From RGIG7213 sp045657205 (GTDB taxonomy: Bacteria; Bacillota; Clostridia; Oscillospirales; CAG-272), in assembly GCA_045657205.1 (NCBI GenBank), contig JAZOSS010000001.1:1-12415 (forward strand): a stretch of DNA of 12,415 nucleotides, read 5' to 3'. Numbering within the stretch: the stretch's first letter is position 1; each line of letters opens with the position of its first letter. The notes beneath the pieces were generated by a model. The model was not told the origin of the DNA, did no database searches, and saw nothing but the letters and a program-made list of their open reading frames with translations. Both the position numbers and the translations under genes were made by a program. Shown here one piece after another: positions 1 through 7,074 of the stretch.

Positions 1-354
1 AGACATTGAAACAACGCCGCCCGATATCATTTCAGCACAGGAAAGCAGCGCACCTATTGCCGCAGACTCATCACAAAGCTTATCCTCTGCGGGGAATATT
101 GCCTCATGAAGCCAACGGTCAAGCGGAAGATCCTCTGCCATTCCTCTGAAATGTGTCATGGGTGTATGGGTGTGGCAGTTATAAAGGCCCGGAATCATTA
201 TTTTTCCCTGTCCGTTTATTTTTCTGTCATACTGTCCTTCAGGGGCAGTATCACCAATATAAGTGAAGACCTTACCCTCGTATGCTACATATATATTTTC
301 CTTATATGTTCCGTCTTCAAATACGACCGTTATTTTTTCAAAAAGTGTATTCAT
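1..354 (-). CDS. Amidohydrolase, SAH/MTA/5'-deoxyadenosine deaminase type (partial, N-terminal 118 residues)
   Basis: The gene runs off the left edge, so only residues 1-118 are visible. They read as the N-terminus of a TRZ/ATZ-type metal-dependent amidohydrolase: a small beta-sandwich segment (about 1-50), the IPGLYNCHTHTPM stretch at 54-66 with the two metal-binding histidines H61 and H63, then the FRGMAEDLPLDRWL segment (70-83). That last segment is characteristic of the group deaminating S-adenosylhomocysteine, 5'-methylthioadenosine and 5'-deoxyadenosine to the inosine-type nucleoside. Members are usually about 420-440 residues, so roughly three quarters is missing here. The ATG directly abuts the upstream TAA (TAAATG), with AAGGGA about 11 bases upstream, implying translational coupling. 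The adjacent methyltransferase-like gene and the purine nucleoside phosphorylase favour a role in recycling SAM by-products. The exact substrate cannot be set from this fragment; guanine or cytosine deaminase relatives are less likely. Confidence 0.85.
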   Translation of the reverse strand, partial: MNTLFEKITVVFEDGTYKENIYVAYEGKVFTYIGDTAPEGQYDRKINGQGKIMIPGLYNCHTHTPMTHFRGMAEDLPLDRWLHEAIFPAEDKLCDESAAIGALLSCAEMISGGVVSMS

Positions 355-1128
355 TTAGGCGTTTTCCCTTATATACGTTATGTATTCCATACAATAGTCG
401 TCGCGTCCGGAAACGACCTCTGCCGATCTTATCGTGAGGTGGTATGCGGGATTTGTATTATCCATTATCGCCGCATCAAGTCCTTGATATATTGCACAGG
501 TAAGATATGCGGAATTTATATTTATTCGCTTGGGCAGTCCGAACGATGCGTTTGAAAGTCCGCACACGGTCATAACGCCCGTGAAAGCTTCCTTTACTTC
601 CTTTATCGTTTTTAAGGATATAAGTGCGCTTTCGCTGTCCGTTGCGGCTGACTGTACGGCTATATCAAAAAGTATTCTGTCACGCGATATTCCCTCGACA
701 TCCGCTATCTTCACTATTTCAGATGCAAACGCCATTCTTTCTTCAAGCGTGCTATGCGAAAGCATACATATAAAGCTTGCGTTTTTCTCTTTTATAACGG
801 GCAAAAGCTGTGCCATTTCATCCGTTGTGTTTACGGAATTGAATATGATATCACGTCCGCTTGGCAGACATTCCGCACATTCTTTAAGAACTTCCATATC
901 GGGTGAATCAAGCACGACGCCTGCGTTTGAATTATCGCAAACAAGCTTTAAAGTTTTTTTCATCATCGCTTTTTCGTCTTCGCAAAGAGCTGTATTTACG
1001 TCTATATAATCAGCTCCGCAAGATGACATTTTATTTATAAGCTCAAGCAGATATTCTTCGTTTCCCTCTGCATATGCCGCCATTGTTTTCGGAATTGAGC
1101 TATTGAGTTTTTCGCCTATTATGATCAT
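355..1128 (-). CDS. Methyltetrahydrofolate:corrinoid methyltransferase-like protein (pterin-binding TIM barrel)
   Basis: This 257-residue protein matches the compact AcsE/MtgA type of methyltransferase, which moves a methyl group from methyl-tetrahydrofolate to the cobalt of a corrinoid protein. Its length is close to the roughly 262 residues of the acetogen enzyme. Visible landmarks are the opening IIIGEKLN (2-9), DVN (43-45), LDS with D74, IFNS with N97, LFD with D155, and GLSNASFG (190-197) with N193. These correspond by eye to the pterin-contacting Asp and Asn positions of the family. GLDAAIMDN (216-224) matches the usual GLDAAI-D motif near the C-terminus. The start has GGAG six bases upstream. 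No corrinoid protein, reductive activator or homocysteine-binding domain gene is in the window, so the partner must lie elsewhere. Its position just ahead of the deaminase suggests methionine/SAM metabolism, but acetogenic or demethylating roles are possible. Confidence 0.85.
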   Translation of the reverse strand: MIIIGEKLNSSIPKTMAAYAEGNEEYLLELINKMSSCGADYIDVNTALCEDEKAMMKKTLKLVCDNSNAGVVLDSPDMEVLKECAECLPSGRDIIFNSVNTTDEMAQLLPVIKEKNASFICMLSHSTLEERMAFASEIVKIADVEGISRDRILFDIAVQSAATDSESALISLKTIKEVKEAFTGVMTVCGLSNASFGLPKRININSAYLTCAIYQGLDAAIMDNTNPAYHLTIRSAEVVSGRDDYCMEYITYIRENA

Positions 1129-1143
1129 TTTGCACTCCGTCCT

Positions 1144-1965
1144 TTATATTTCTTTCAACACGTTCGTAATAAGTCCTACGAAGCGTTCTTTCGCTTTTCC
1201 TGCATTTATTACAACTTCATCTTCGTCGGGTTTTTCCTCCGAAATTCCTGCCGCCATATTCGTGCAGACAGAAATACACAGCGCACGCATACCGCAATGT
1301 GCCGCCGCTATCATTTCAGGGACCGTTGACATACCTACGACGTCAGCGCCGATAGTTTTGAGCATCTTTATTTCAGCGGGTGTTTCGTACTGAGGTCCTG
1401 TCATATATGCGTAAACTGCATCCTTTAATTCAAAACCGAGTTTTTTTGCTTCGTTTTTTGCAATATTTATATATTCTTTATCATACACGGTCTGCATATC
1501 GAAAAATCTTTTTCCGAACTCGGGTATATTCTTACCTCTTACGGGAGATTCCGCGCACAGCTTTATATGGTCGTACACGACCGTTATGCCGCCTACGTCA
1601 AACGATGTGTTTATCGCACCCGATGCATTTGACACAATAAGCTTTTCAATTCCCATAAGCTTGAAAACGTATATCGGATATACCGTTTCATACATTTCCC
1701 AGCCTTCGTAATAATGAAATCTGCCGTTCATAACAACGACCGCTTTATCATCAATATATCCGCACCACAGCTCTCCTGCCTGGTACGACACCGTTGATAT
1801 TGGAAATCCGGGGATATCTGCGTATTTTATCACCGTGGGAGATTTGATCTTATTTACTATATCACCGAGTCCCGAACCTGCGATGATCGCAACGTCGGGA
1901 GTTATTTTTATTTTTTCCAGTATAAAATCGGCACTTTTTTTATAATCGCTGTATTCGGGGCGCAT
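1144..1965 (-). CDS. Purine nucleoside phosphorylase family protein (trimeric PNP/MTAP fold) with atypical active site
   Basis: The 273-residue protein belongs to the trimeric PNP/methylthioadenosine phosphorylase family, which cleaves purine nucleosides with phosphate to the free base plus a sugar 1-phosphate. Visible motifs are GSGLG (30-34, phosphate loop), GRFHYYEG (81-88), SNASGAIN (112-119), GPQYET (190-195) with base-binding E194, VGMSTVPE (210-217), and CTN (234-236) with N236. The E194/N236 pair is the signature of 6-oxopurine (inosine/guanosine) enzymes, unlike the Asp of MTA phosphorylases. Two positions are odd. The usual STV-GHAG-L is STVSYQAGEL (57-66), so the phosphate-site His is Q62. 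The C-terminal HEEV His that contacts the 5'-hydroxyl is absent, the local sequence being DEDEVV (247-252). A good AAAGGA site precedes the ATG. It lies 21 bases after the nucleoside kinase and 15 before the methyltransferase. A modified-nucleoside substrate such as 5'-deoxyinosine, methylthioinosine or S-inosylhomocysteine is possible. Confidence 0.88.
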   Translation of the reverse strand: MRPEYSDYKKSADFILEKIKITPDVAIIAGSGLGDIVNKIKSPTVIKYADIPGFPISTVSYQAGELWCGYIDDKAVVVMNGRFHYYEGWEMYETVYPIYVFKLMGIEKLIVSNASGAINTSFDVGGITVVYDHIKLCAESPVRGKNIPEFGKRFFDMQTVYDKEYINIAKNEAKKLGFELKDAVYAYMTGPQYETPAEIKMLKTIGADVVGMSTVPEMIAAAHCGMRALCISVCTNMAAGISEEKPDEDEVVINAGKAKERFVGLITNVLKEI

Positions 1966-1986
1966 TTTTAAATTCCTTTCGTTTTT

Positions 1987-2883
1987 TCACTTTCCTATAA
2001 ATTCTCTGAAAAATGAATCCTCGGGCACGTATTCGCGGCTTATTTCGGGGATATTTTCATATTTTTTAATTATTCTTTCCGCCTCGGCTTTATATTCGGA
2101 CTCATCACCGACTGATGCAAGCAGCTCTTTTACAAGAGGGGCTAACACGTTTACCTCATACGGCATAAATGAATTTATTTTTATATCCGACTTATCGGAA
2201 TAAGGCGTTATGTTTTTATCTTCGTTTTCAACAACGCCTTTCCAAAGCTTGAACGTAAGCTCGGGCGATGCTCCTCTGAAAAGAAAATCACGAACGAGTC
2301 TTCTGCCGAAGCGTAATTCCCTTTTTGTAAACACGTTTCCGTACGCCGTCATATCGGTATCGACACAGATGAATATTTTTTTACATTCTTCGTGAAAAAG
2401 TCTCGTTATTTCGGGATATACTGCCTGTATTCCCTCGAATATGATAATGGTATTATCGTCGGGATCTATTTCCCTTTTTCCGTTTCTTCTTCCCAAAACG
2501 AAATCAAATATCGGTATTTCGGTCTTATATCCTTTTTTCAGACTTTCCGTACACTTACAAAACAACTCGTAATCAATAGCGTTTATGGATTCAAAATCCA
2601 CTTTTCCATCTTTTTCCTTTTGCTCGTACGAGTCATTAAAAAAGTCGTCAACGGAAACACTCATTACATTTTTTCCGTCTTTTTCAAGAGTATTTATAAG
2701 GACGTTTGTCGCTGACGTTTTTCCCGAACACGTGGGTCCCGACAGCAATATAAATCTTATATTTTTATCGTCTGCTATATCGTCCGCCGTTTTCTCTATA
2801 TTTTCAAAAAAGCGGCGGTCACATTCCTTTACAAAATCAAATTTTTCTTTTTCGGATGCGAATATACGGTCGTGAAAATACAT
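1987..2883 (-). CDS. Uridine-kinase/phosphoribulokinase-like nucleoside kinase
   Basis: A 298-residue P-loop kinase of the uridine kinase/phosphoribulokinase group, expected to phosphorylate a nucleoside with a nucleoside triphosphate. It shows a Walker A GPTCSGKTS (49-57), a catalytic-type SVDDFF (77-82), the substrate-side DFE (96-98) and PIFDF (124-128) segments, IIIFEGIQAV (146-155), and the Arg-rich RFGRRLVRD (191-199) in the lid region. The kinase core and spacing match the C-terminal half of the roughly 550-residue nucleoside kinases of Clostridia, which carry a TGS domain plus a tRNA-synthetase-editing-like region in front. Here only about 45 residues precede the P-loop, so that N-terminal half is absent. 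GGGG/AGGA purine runs sit just upstream of the ATG. Its place next to the nucleoside phosphorylase suggests nucleoside salvage. The nucleoside is not determinable from sequence. Confidence 0.85.
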   Translation of the reverse strand: MYFHDRIFASEKEKFDFVKECDRRFFENIEKTADDIADDKNIRFILLSGPTCSGKTSATNVLINTLEKDGKNVMSVSVDDFFNDSYEQKEKDGKVDFESINAIDYELFCKCTESLKKGYKTEIPIFDFVLGRRNGKREIDPDDNTIIIFEGIQAVYPEITRLFHEECKKIFICVDTDMTAYGNVFTKRELRFGRRLVRDFLFRGASPELTFKLWKGVVENEDKNITPYSDKSDIKINSFMPYEVNVLAPLVKELLASVGDESEYKAEAERIIKKYENIPEISREYVPEDSFFREFIGK

Positions 2884-2905
2884 ATTTACCCCGTCCTTTC
2901 ATTCT

Positions 2906-4384
2906 TTACAGTTTTGAGAAAAAGCCTTCCATTATCTTTTTCGTTTGCTCGAACACCTCATATCTGTCCTGCTCTAAATATTCATATGGATATTTGGGAT
3001 TGAATATTCGTTCTATCTTAACGTTTCTTTCACCTACGAGCTTCGTAACAGCACCCGCACCTGCGGAGAATATGGAATGTATCTCCTCCATCATAAGTAT
3101 GTTATAGATACCTTCCGTTCCTTTTTTGCAGTATCCGACGTTTTCAAGATTGCCCTTTGCGTTTTTCTGTCTGTACATATAATAAGGAATATATCCCGCT
3201 TTTTTGGTCATTATCTGCGTATAGTCAACACATTTTGATACCTCAAAGTTTTCCCTTGCAAATATATCCTGTCCTTCCTCCTTCAATATATCCGCACTTC
3301 TTTTTACACAAAATGTATGTGCGGTGATATTTTCGGGTGAAAGCTCGATTATTTTTTCAAGCGTATCGGAATACGATTCTATATCGTCCGTCGGAAGTCC
3401 CATTATAAGGTCGGTATTTATACACGGTATACCGCTTTTTCTCGCCATTTCGTACGCTTTGAAAAACATTTCAGCCGTGTGGCATCTGTCTATTTCCTGC
3501 AGGACGAAATTGTTAAGCGATTGAGGATTTATGCTTATTCTCGTTACGTTATGGTTGTATGCACTTTGCAGTTTCTTTTCGGTTATCGTATCCGGTCTGC
3601 CTGCTTCAAGCGTGAACTCGTCAAGTGATGACGTATCGAACAGCTCATCTATATATGCAAGCAGGTCCTCAAGTTGTTCTTCGTTAAGCGTTGTGGGCGT
3701 TCCTCCGCCGATGTACACCGTTTTAAGCTTGAAGCCCGATTCCTTTATCTGTCTTGCGATAAGTGAAAGCTCAACTTTAAGTGCTTCAAGATACGCGGGA
3801 ATAAGTGCCAAAAGCTTCTTCGTTGTAAAGCTTACGAACGAACAATAAGAACATCTCGTCGGGCAAAACGGTATTGATATGTACACAGAGCACGTATCAA
3901 GCGGATATTTTTTGATTATTTTTAGTTCATTACGTGCTATATCCGTAGCAATTATCGCCTTTTTTGGATACAGCAAATACTGACGTCTTAATTCCTTTAC
4001 CGTCTGATCCTTCGTCATTCCCTCGTTGAGATAATCAAGAACTATCTTCGTTGGACGAACACCCGTGAGTATTCCCCACGGCGGAGTATATCCGAAAAAC
4101 GCCTCTGCAGCATCAAAGAACGCTTTGTTTGCTGCCATATTTTCCGTTTTCGTTTTCGGAAGCTCGCCGTACATCTCTTTATGTGAACGCGTTACTTCTT
4201 TTTCACCTATGCGTATTGCGGCAGTACATACTGCTCCGTCTTCTTCACGGTCAAGTGTGACGGTCACAACGGGGGTTTTTTCCGTTACCTCCTCGGATTC
4301 CGAAAACTTTGCTCCCGGAAAAAACAAAAGGCACAGCGTTTGCAGATAATATCTGCTTAAATTATTATCAATTATAAGTTTCAT
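2906..4384 (-). CDS. hemZ: Oxygen-independent coproporphyrinogen III dehydrogenase HemZ (radical SAM)
   Basis: A 492-residue radical SAM protein of the HemZ type, close to the roughly 500 residues of the Bacillus protein. The 4Fe-4S cysteines are in FCPTRCSYCSF (C174, C178, C181), followed by the SAM-contacting GGGTPT (226-231), the FTLEAGRPD segment (257-265) and the ISINPQSL (283-290) and NTDLIMGLP (323-331) stretches of the HemN-like family. About 165 residues precede the iron-sulfur motif, including PPWGILTGVRPTK (101-113). This extension, together with the C-terminal YYMYRQKN and GNLENVGY motifs (401-418), is what marks HemZ rather than HemW or HemN. The reaction is two oxidative decarboxylations of coproporphyrinogen III, consuming SAM and releasing methionine and 5'-deoxyadenosine; some HemZ-like proteins may have other roles. 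No clear Shine-Dalgarno precedes the ATG, which starts two bases after the dtd stop, so translation probably depends on coupling. Confidence 0.92.
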   Translation of the reverse strand: MKLIIDNNLSRYYLQTLCLLFFPGAKFSESEEVTEKTPVVTVTLDREEDGAVCTAAIRIGEKEVTRSHKEMYGELPKTKTENMAANKAFFDAAEAFFGYTPPWGILTGVRPTKIVLDYLNEGMTKDQTVKELRRQYLLYPKKAIIATDIARNELKIIKKYPLDTCSVYISIPFCPTRCSYCSFVSFTTKKLLALIPAYLEALKVELSLIARQIKESGFKLKTVYIGGGTPTTLNEEQLEDLLAYIDELFDTSSLDEFTLEAGRPDTITEKKLQSAYNHNVTRISINPQSLNNFVLQEIDRCHTAEMFFKAYEMARKSGIPCINTDLIMGLPTDDIESYSDTLEKIIELSPENITAHTFCVKRSADILKEEGQDIFARENFEVSKCVDYTQIMTKKAGYIPYYMYRQKNAKGNLENVGYCKKGTEGIYNILMMEEIHSIFSAGAGAVTKLVGERNVKIERIFNPKYPYEYLEQDRYEVFEQTKKIMEGFFSKL

Positions 4385-4386
4385 TT

Positions 4387-4836
4387 TTATTTCAGCAATT
4401 CAGTATCAAGGCATATTGTAAACGGTCCGTCATTTTCAAGCGACACCTTCATATCGGCACCGAACACGCCCGTACTTACTTTCTCTATCTGGGTTTTTGC
4501 GTATGAAACGAAATATTCGTAAAGTCTGTTTGCTTCATCGGGCGGGGCAGATGCTAAAAATTCAGGTCTGTTTCCGTGTGTACAGTTTGCGTACAGCGTA
4601 AACTGCGAAACGACGAGCATTTCACCGCCTACCTGCGGTAAAGACAGATTTATCTTTCCGTTTTCATCCTTGAATATACGCATTTTAACTATCTTGTCGC
4701 AAAGCTTTCTTGCGGTGCTTTCGTCATCGCCCTTGCCGACACCCAAAAGCACAAGATATCCTTTTTTACATTCGCCTACCGTTTCACCGTCAACCTTGAC
4801 GCAGGCATAGTTTACTCTTTGTATTACAGCTTTCAT
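4387..4836 (-). CDS. dtd: D-aminoacyl-tRNA deacylase
   Basis: A 149-residue protein of the usual DTD length. It hydrolyses D-amino acids (and glycine wrongly attached to tRNA-Ala) from tRNA, protecting translation. The two active-site signatures are present: SQFTLYA (77-83), with catalytic-site T80, and the C-terminal NDGPFT (135-140), the NxGPxT cross-subunit motif. The N-terminal MKAVIQRV opening is typical. The ATG lies nine bases after the rel stop, and the AAGGA Shine-Dalgarno overlaps that stop codon (TAAGGATAAAAAATG), so the two are translationally linked. The rel–dtd pairing is common in Bacillota. All six isoleucine codons here are ATA, which shows the codon habit of this part of the window. 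Confidence 0.96.
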   Translation of the reverse strand: MKAVIQRVNYACVKVDGETVGECKKGYLVLLGVGKGDDESTARKLCDKIVKMRIFKDENGKINLSLPQVGGEMLVVSQFTLYANCTHGNRPEFLASAPPDEANRLYEYFVSYAKTQIEKVSTGVFGADMKVSLENDGPFTICLDTELLK

Positions 4837-4845
4837 TTTTTATCC

Positions 4846-7059
4846 TTATCTCGATACAGATTCAACGTCCTTTATAGCACGAAGACGCGTCATTATCTGG
4901 TACAGATGATTTGTATTTTTACAGCCTATCGTAAGGCTTATCGTTATTTCGGAATCAAAGGTTTGCATATTGATCGACAGAAGCGAAACACGCATTTCGG
5001 CAACAGCCGTCGTAAGGTCGGCAACGATGCTTATGGAATTATGCGCTACGACATTTATCGTTGCTTCGAACACGCCTTCGCTTGAAGCCCCCGTCTCCCA
5101 CGATGCCGTTACCAATCTGTCTTTGTTTTCTTGGTTTTCGATCTGCGCTTTTATATTGGGGCAATCAGCTTTGTGAACAGATATTCCGAAGCCTTTTGTG
5201 ATAAATCCGATTATAGCATCACCGGGAATCGGACTGCAGCATTTTGAGAATTTGACAACACATCCGTCAACGCCGTCGATAATGACGCCGCTTGTTGACT
5301 TCTTGACTTTTTTCTTACCTGCCTGCGCCATATCGTCGAGGCTCGGTTTTTCATTGGCAACGGGTTTTACAACTCTGTCAAACTCGTCCTTGAGCTTTGT
5401 TGATATTTTCGCAACGGTAAGTCCGCCGTAACCTATGATATTGTACAAGTCGTCAATATCCTGTATACCGACACGCCTTGCGACATTGAGAAGCACATCA
5501 TTTCTCTGTGCTTCGGTACAAATGCCGAACTTCTGGAACTCACGGTCTATTTCGACCTTGCCCATTGCAATATTCTCGTTACGCTGTTCTTTCTTGAACC
5601 ATTGGCGTATCTTGTTTCTTGCTTCGCTCGTTTTTACTATTTTGAGCCAATCTCTGCTCGGTCCTTTCGTTTGTGACGACGTTATTATCTCAACGATCTC
5701 ACCGTTTGAAAGCTCACGGTCGATATTAACTATCATTCCGTTTACCTTCGCGCCCGTCATTTTATTTCCGACAGCCGAGTGTATTGCATATGCAAAGTCG
5801 ATAACGGTAGCACCGTTGGGCAGTGCGATAACGTCGCCTTTGGGAGTAAATGCAAAAACTTCGTCCTGGAAAATATCTATTTTCAGAGCGTTTAAAAATT
5901 CCTCGGGGTCCTTCGTTTCGTTTTCCGTTTCAACAAATTCAGATATCCACTGGAGTTTTTTATCTATATCGGCAGAAGCGGTAGCACCCGTTTTATATTT
6001 CCAGTTGGCGGCAATTCCGTATTCTGCGATATGATGCATCTCGTGCGTTCTTATCTGCACTTCAAACGGTATACCGTCACGTCCTATTACAGTCGTGTGC
6101 AAGCTTCGGTACATATTCGGTTTAGGTGTCGATATATAATCCTTGAAACGTCCGGGGATAGATTTGAAAAGATCGTGAATTATACCGAGGACCGTATAAC
6201 ATTCAAGCTCCGTTTCCACTATTATACGCATTGCGTAAAAGTCGTATATTTCATCAAAACTCTTGTTCTGATTATACATCTTTTTATAGATGCTGTATAC
6301 GGATTTAACTCGCCCTTCCATAACGAACTCAATGTTGTTTTCTTTGAGTTTTTCGGAAACGTAATCCTTTGCACGCTGTAAAAAGTCTTTATTTTCACCG
6401 AATTTTTTGAGAATATCGAGGCGCACCTCCTCGTATCCTATCGGATCGAGGTAAGAAAGCGAGAGCTTTTCAAGCTCCTGTTTTATCTTCTGCATACCGA
6501 GTCTGTGTGCCAAAGGTGCGTAAACGTACATCGTTTCAAGTGCTATAACTCTGCGTTTTTCCTCGGGCTTTGCATTAAGTGTGCGCATATTGTGAACTCT
6601 GTCGCAAAGCTTGATAAAAAGCACACGTATGTCCTTTGACATAGCTAAAAACATTTTTCTTAAGTTTTCTATGTGTGCTTCTTCTTTGTCTTCAAAAGGA
6701 AATTCGACAAGCTTCGTAAGTCCGTCAACTATTCGTGCAACAGATTCCCCGAACTCCTTTTTTATCTTACCGAGATCGGTCTTGTCTGCACAGTCTTCCA
6801 CCGTATCGTGCAAAAGAGCTGCACACACGGAATCAGTATCAAGCTCCATTCCCACGACTATCTGTGCTACGGAAACGGGGTGAGATATATACGGTTCTCC
6901 GCTTTGTCTGAACTGTCCTTCATGAAGCATTGCGGCGTAATCGTACGCTTTTACGATCTTCGCCTTGTCGTAATTTTTACCCGTTTCGTCAAGATCCTTT
7001 AAAAGCTGTTCTATGGTTGCGGGTTTTTGTATCATTATTTCATCGTTGTTTGAATTCAT
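4846..7059 (-). CDS. rel: Bifunctional (p)ppGpp synthetase/hydrolase (Rel, RelA/SpoT family)
   Basis: A full-length 737-residue long Rel. The N-terminal HD hydrolase has H60, H84-D85 in LLHDTVED (82-89), and D153 in CDRVHNMRT, so ppGpp hydrolysis looks intact. The synthetase follows with GRVKSVYSIYKKM (249-261), YDFYAMRI (272-279), RFKD (304-307), YRSLHT (317-322) and FEVQIRT (332-338). RFKD is the RxKD form found in bifunctional enzymes, whereas synthetase-only RelA has ExDD. A TGS domain (about 398-460), a zinc-finger-like segment with C600, KCCSP (606-610), GDAIIGF and HKADC (629-633), and a C-terminal ACT domain (about 665-737) complete it. One oddity is S253 where GRPKHIYS usually has His. 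The gene lies between recJ and dtd, the classic Bacillota order, and starts 15 bases after recJ with a weak ribosome site. It controls the stringent response. Confidence 0.96.
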   Translation of the reverse strand: MNSNNDEIMIQKPATIEQLLKDLDETGKNYDKAKIVKAYDYAAMLHEGQFRQSGEPYISHPVSVAQIVVGMELDTDSVCAALLHDTVEDCADKTDLGKIKKEFGESVARIVDGLTKLVEFPFEDKEEAHIENLRKMFLAMSKDIRVLFIKLCDRVHNMRTLNAKPEEKRRVIALETMYVYAPLAHRLGMQKIKQELEKLSLSYLDPIGYEEVRLDILKKFGENKDFLQRAKDYVSEKLKENNIEFVMEGRVKSVYSIYKKMYNQNKSFDEIYDFYAMRIIVETELECYTVLGIIHDLFKSIPGRFKDYISTPKPNMYRSLHTTVIGRDGIPFEVQIRTHEMHHIAEYGIAANWKYKTGATASADIDKKLQWISEFVETENETKDPEEFLNALKIDIFQDEVFAFTPKGDVIALPNGATVIDFAYAIHSAVGNKMTGAKVNGMIVNIDRELSNGEIVEIITSSQTKGPSRDWLKIVKTSEARNKIRQWFKKEQRNENIAMGKVEIDREFQKFGICTEAQRNDVLLNVARRVGIQDIDDLYNIIGYGGLTVAKISTKLKDEFDRVVKPVANEKPSLDDMAQAGKKKVKKSTSGVIIDGVDGCVVKFSKCCSPIPGDAIIGFITKGFGISVHKADCPNIKAQIENQENKDRLVTASWETGASSEGVFEATINVVAHNSISIVADLTTAVAEMRVSLLSINMQTFDSEITISLTIGCKNTNHLYQIMTRLRAIKDVESVSR

Positions 7060-7074
7060 ATACTCACACTCTTA

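Noticed and set aside
530..1009. Plus-strand ORF of 159 residues opposite the methyltransferase
   Set aside because: The minus strand carries clear family motifs throughout; this translation is a Ser/Ile/Phe-rich shadow.
1144..1965. Calling the phosphorylase an MTA phosphorylase
   Set aside because: MTA phosphorylases carry Asp at the base-binding position; this protein has the Asn/Glu pair of 6-oxopurine enzymes, so a PNP-type base specificity is more likely despite the altered 5' site.
5435..6034. Long plus-strand ORF (199 residues) opposite rel
   Set aside because: It is antisense to the highly conserved Rel TGS and synthetase region, has a low-complexity Ser/Phe/Leu-rich translation and no ribosome site or family motif.
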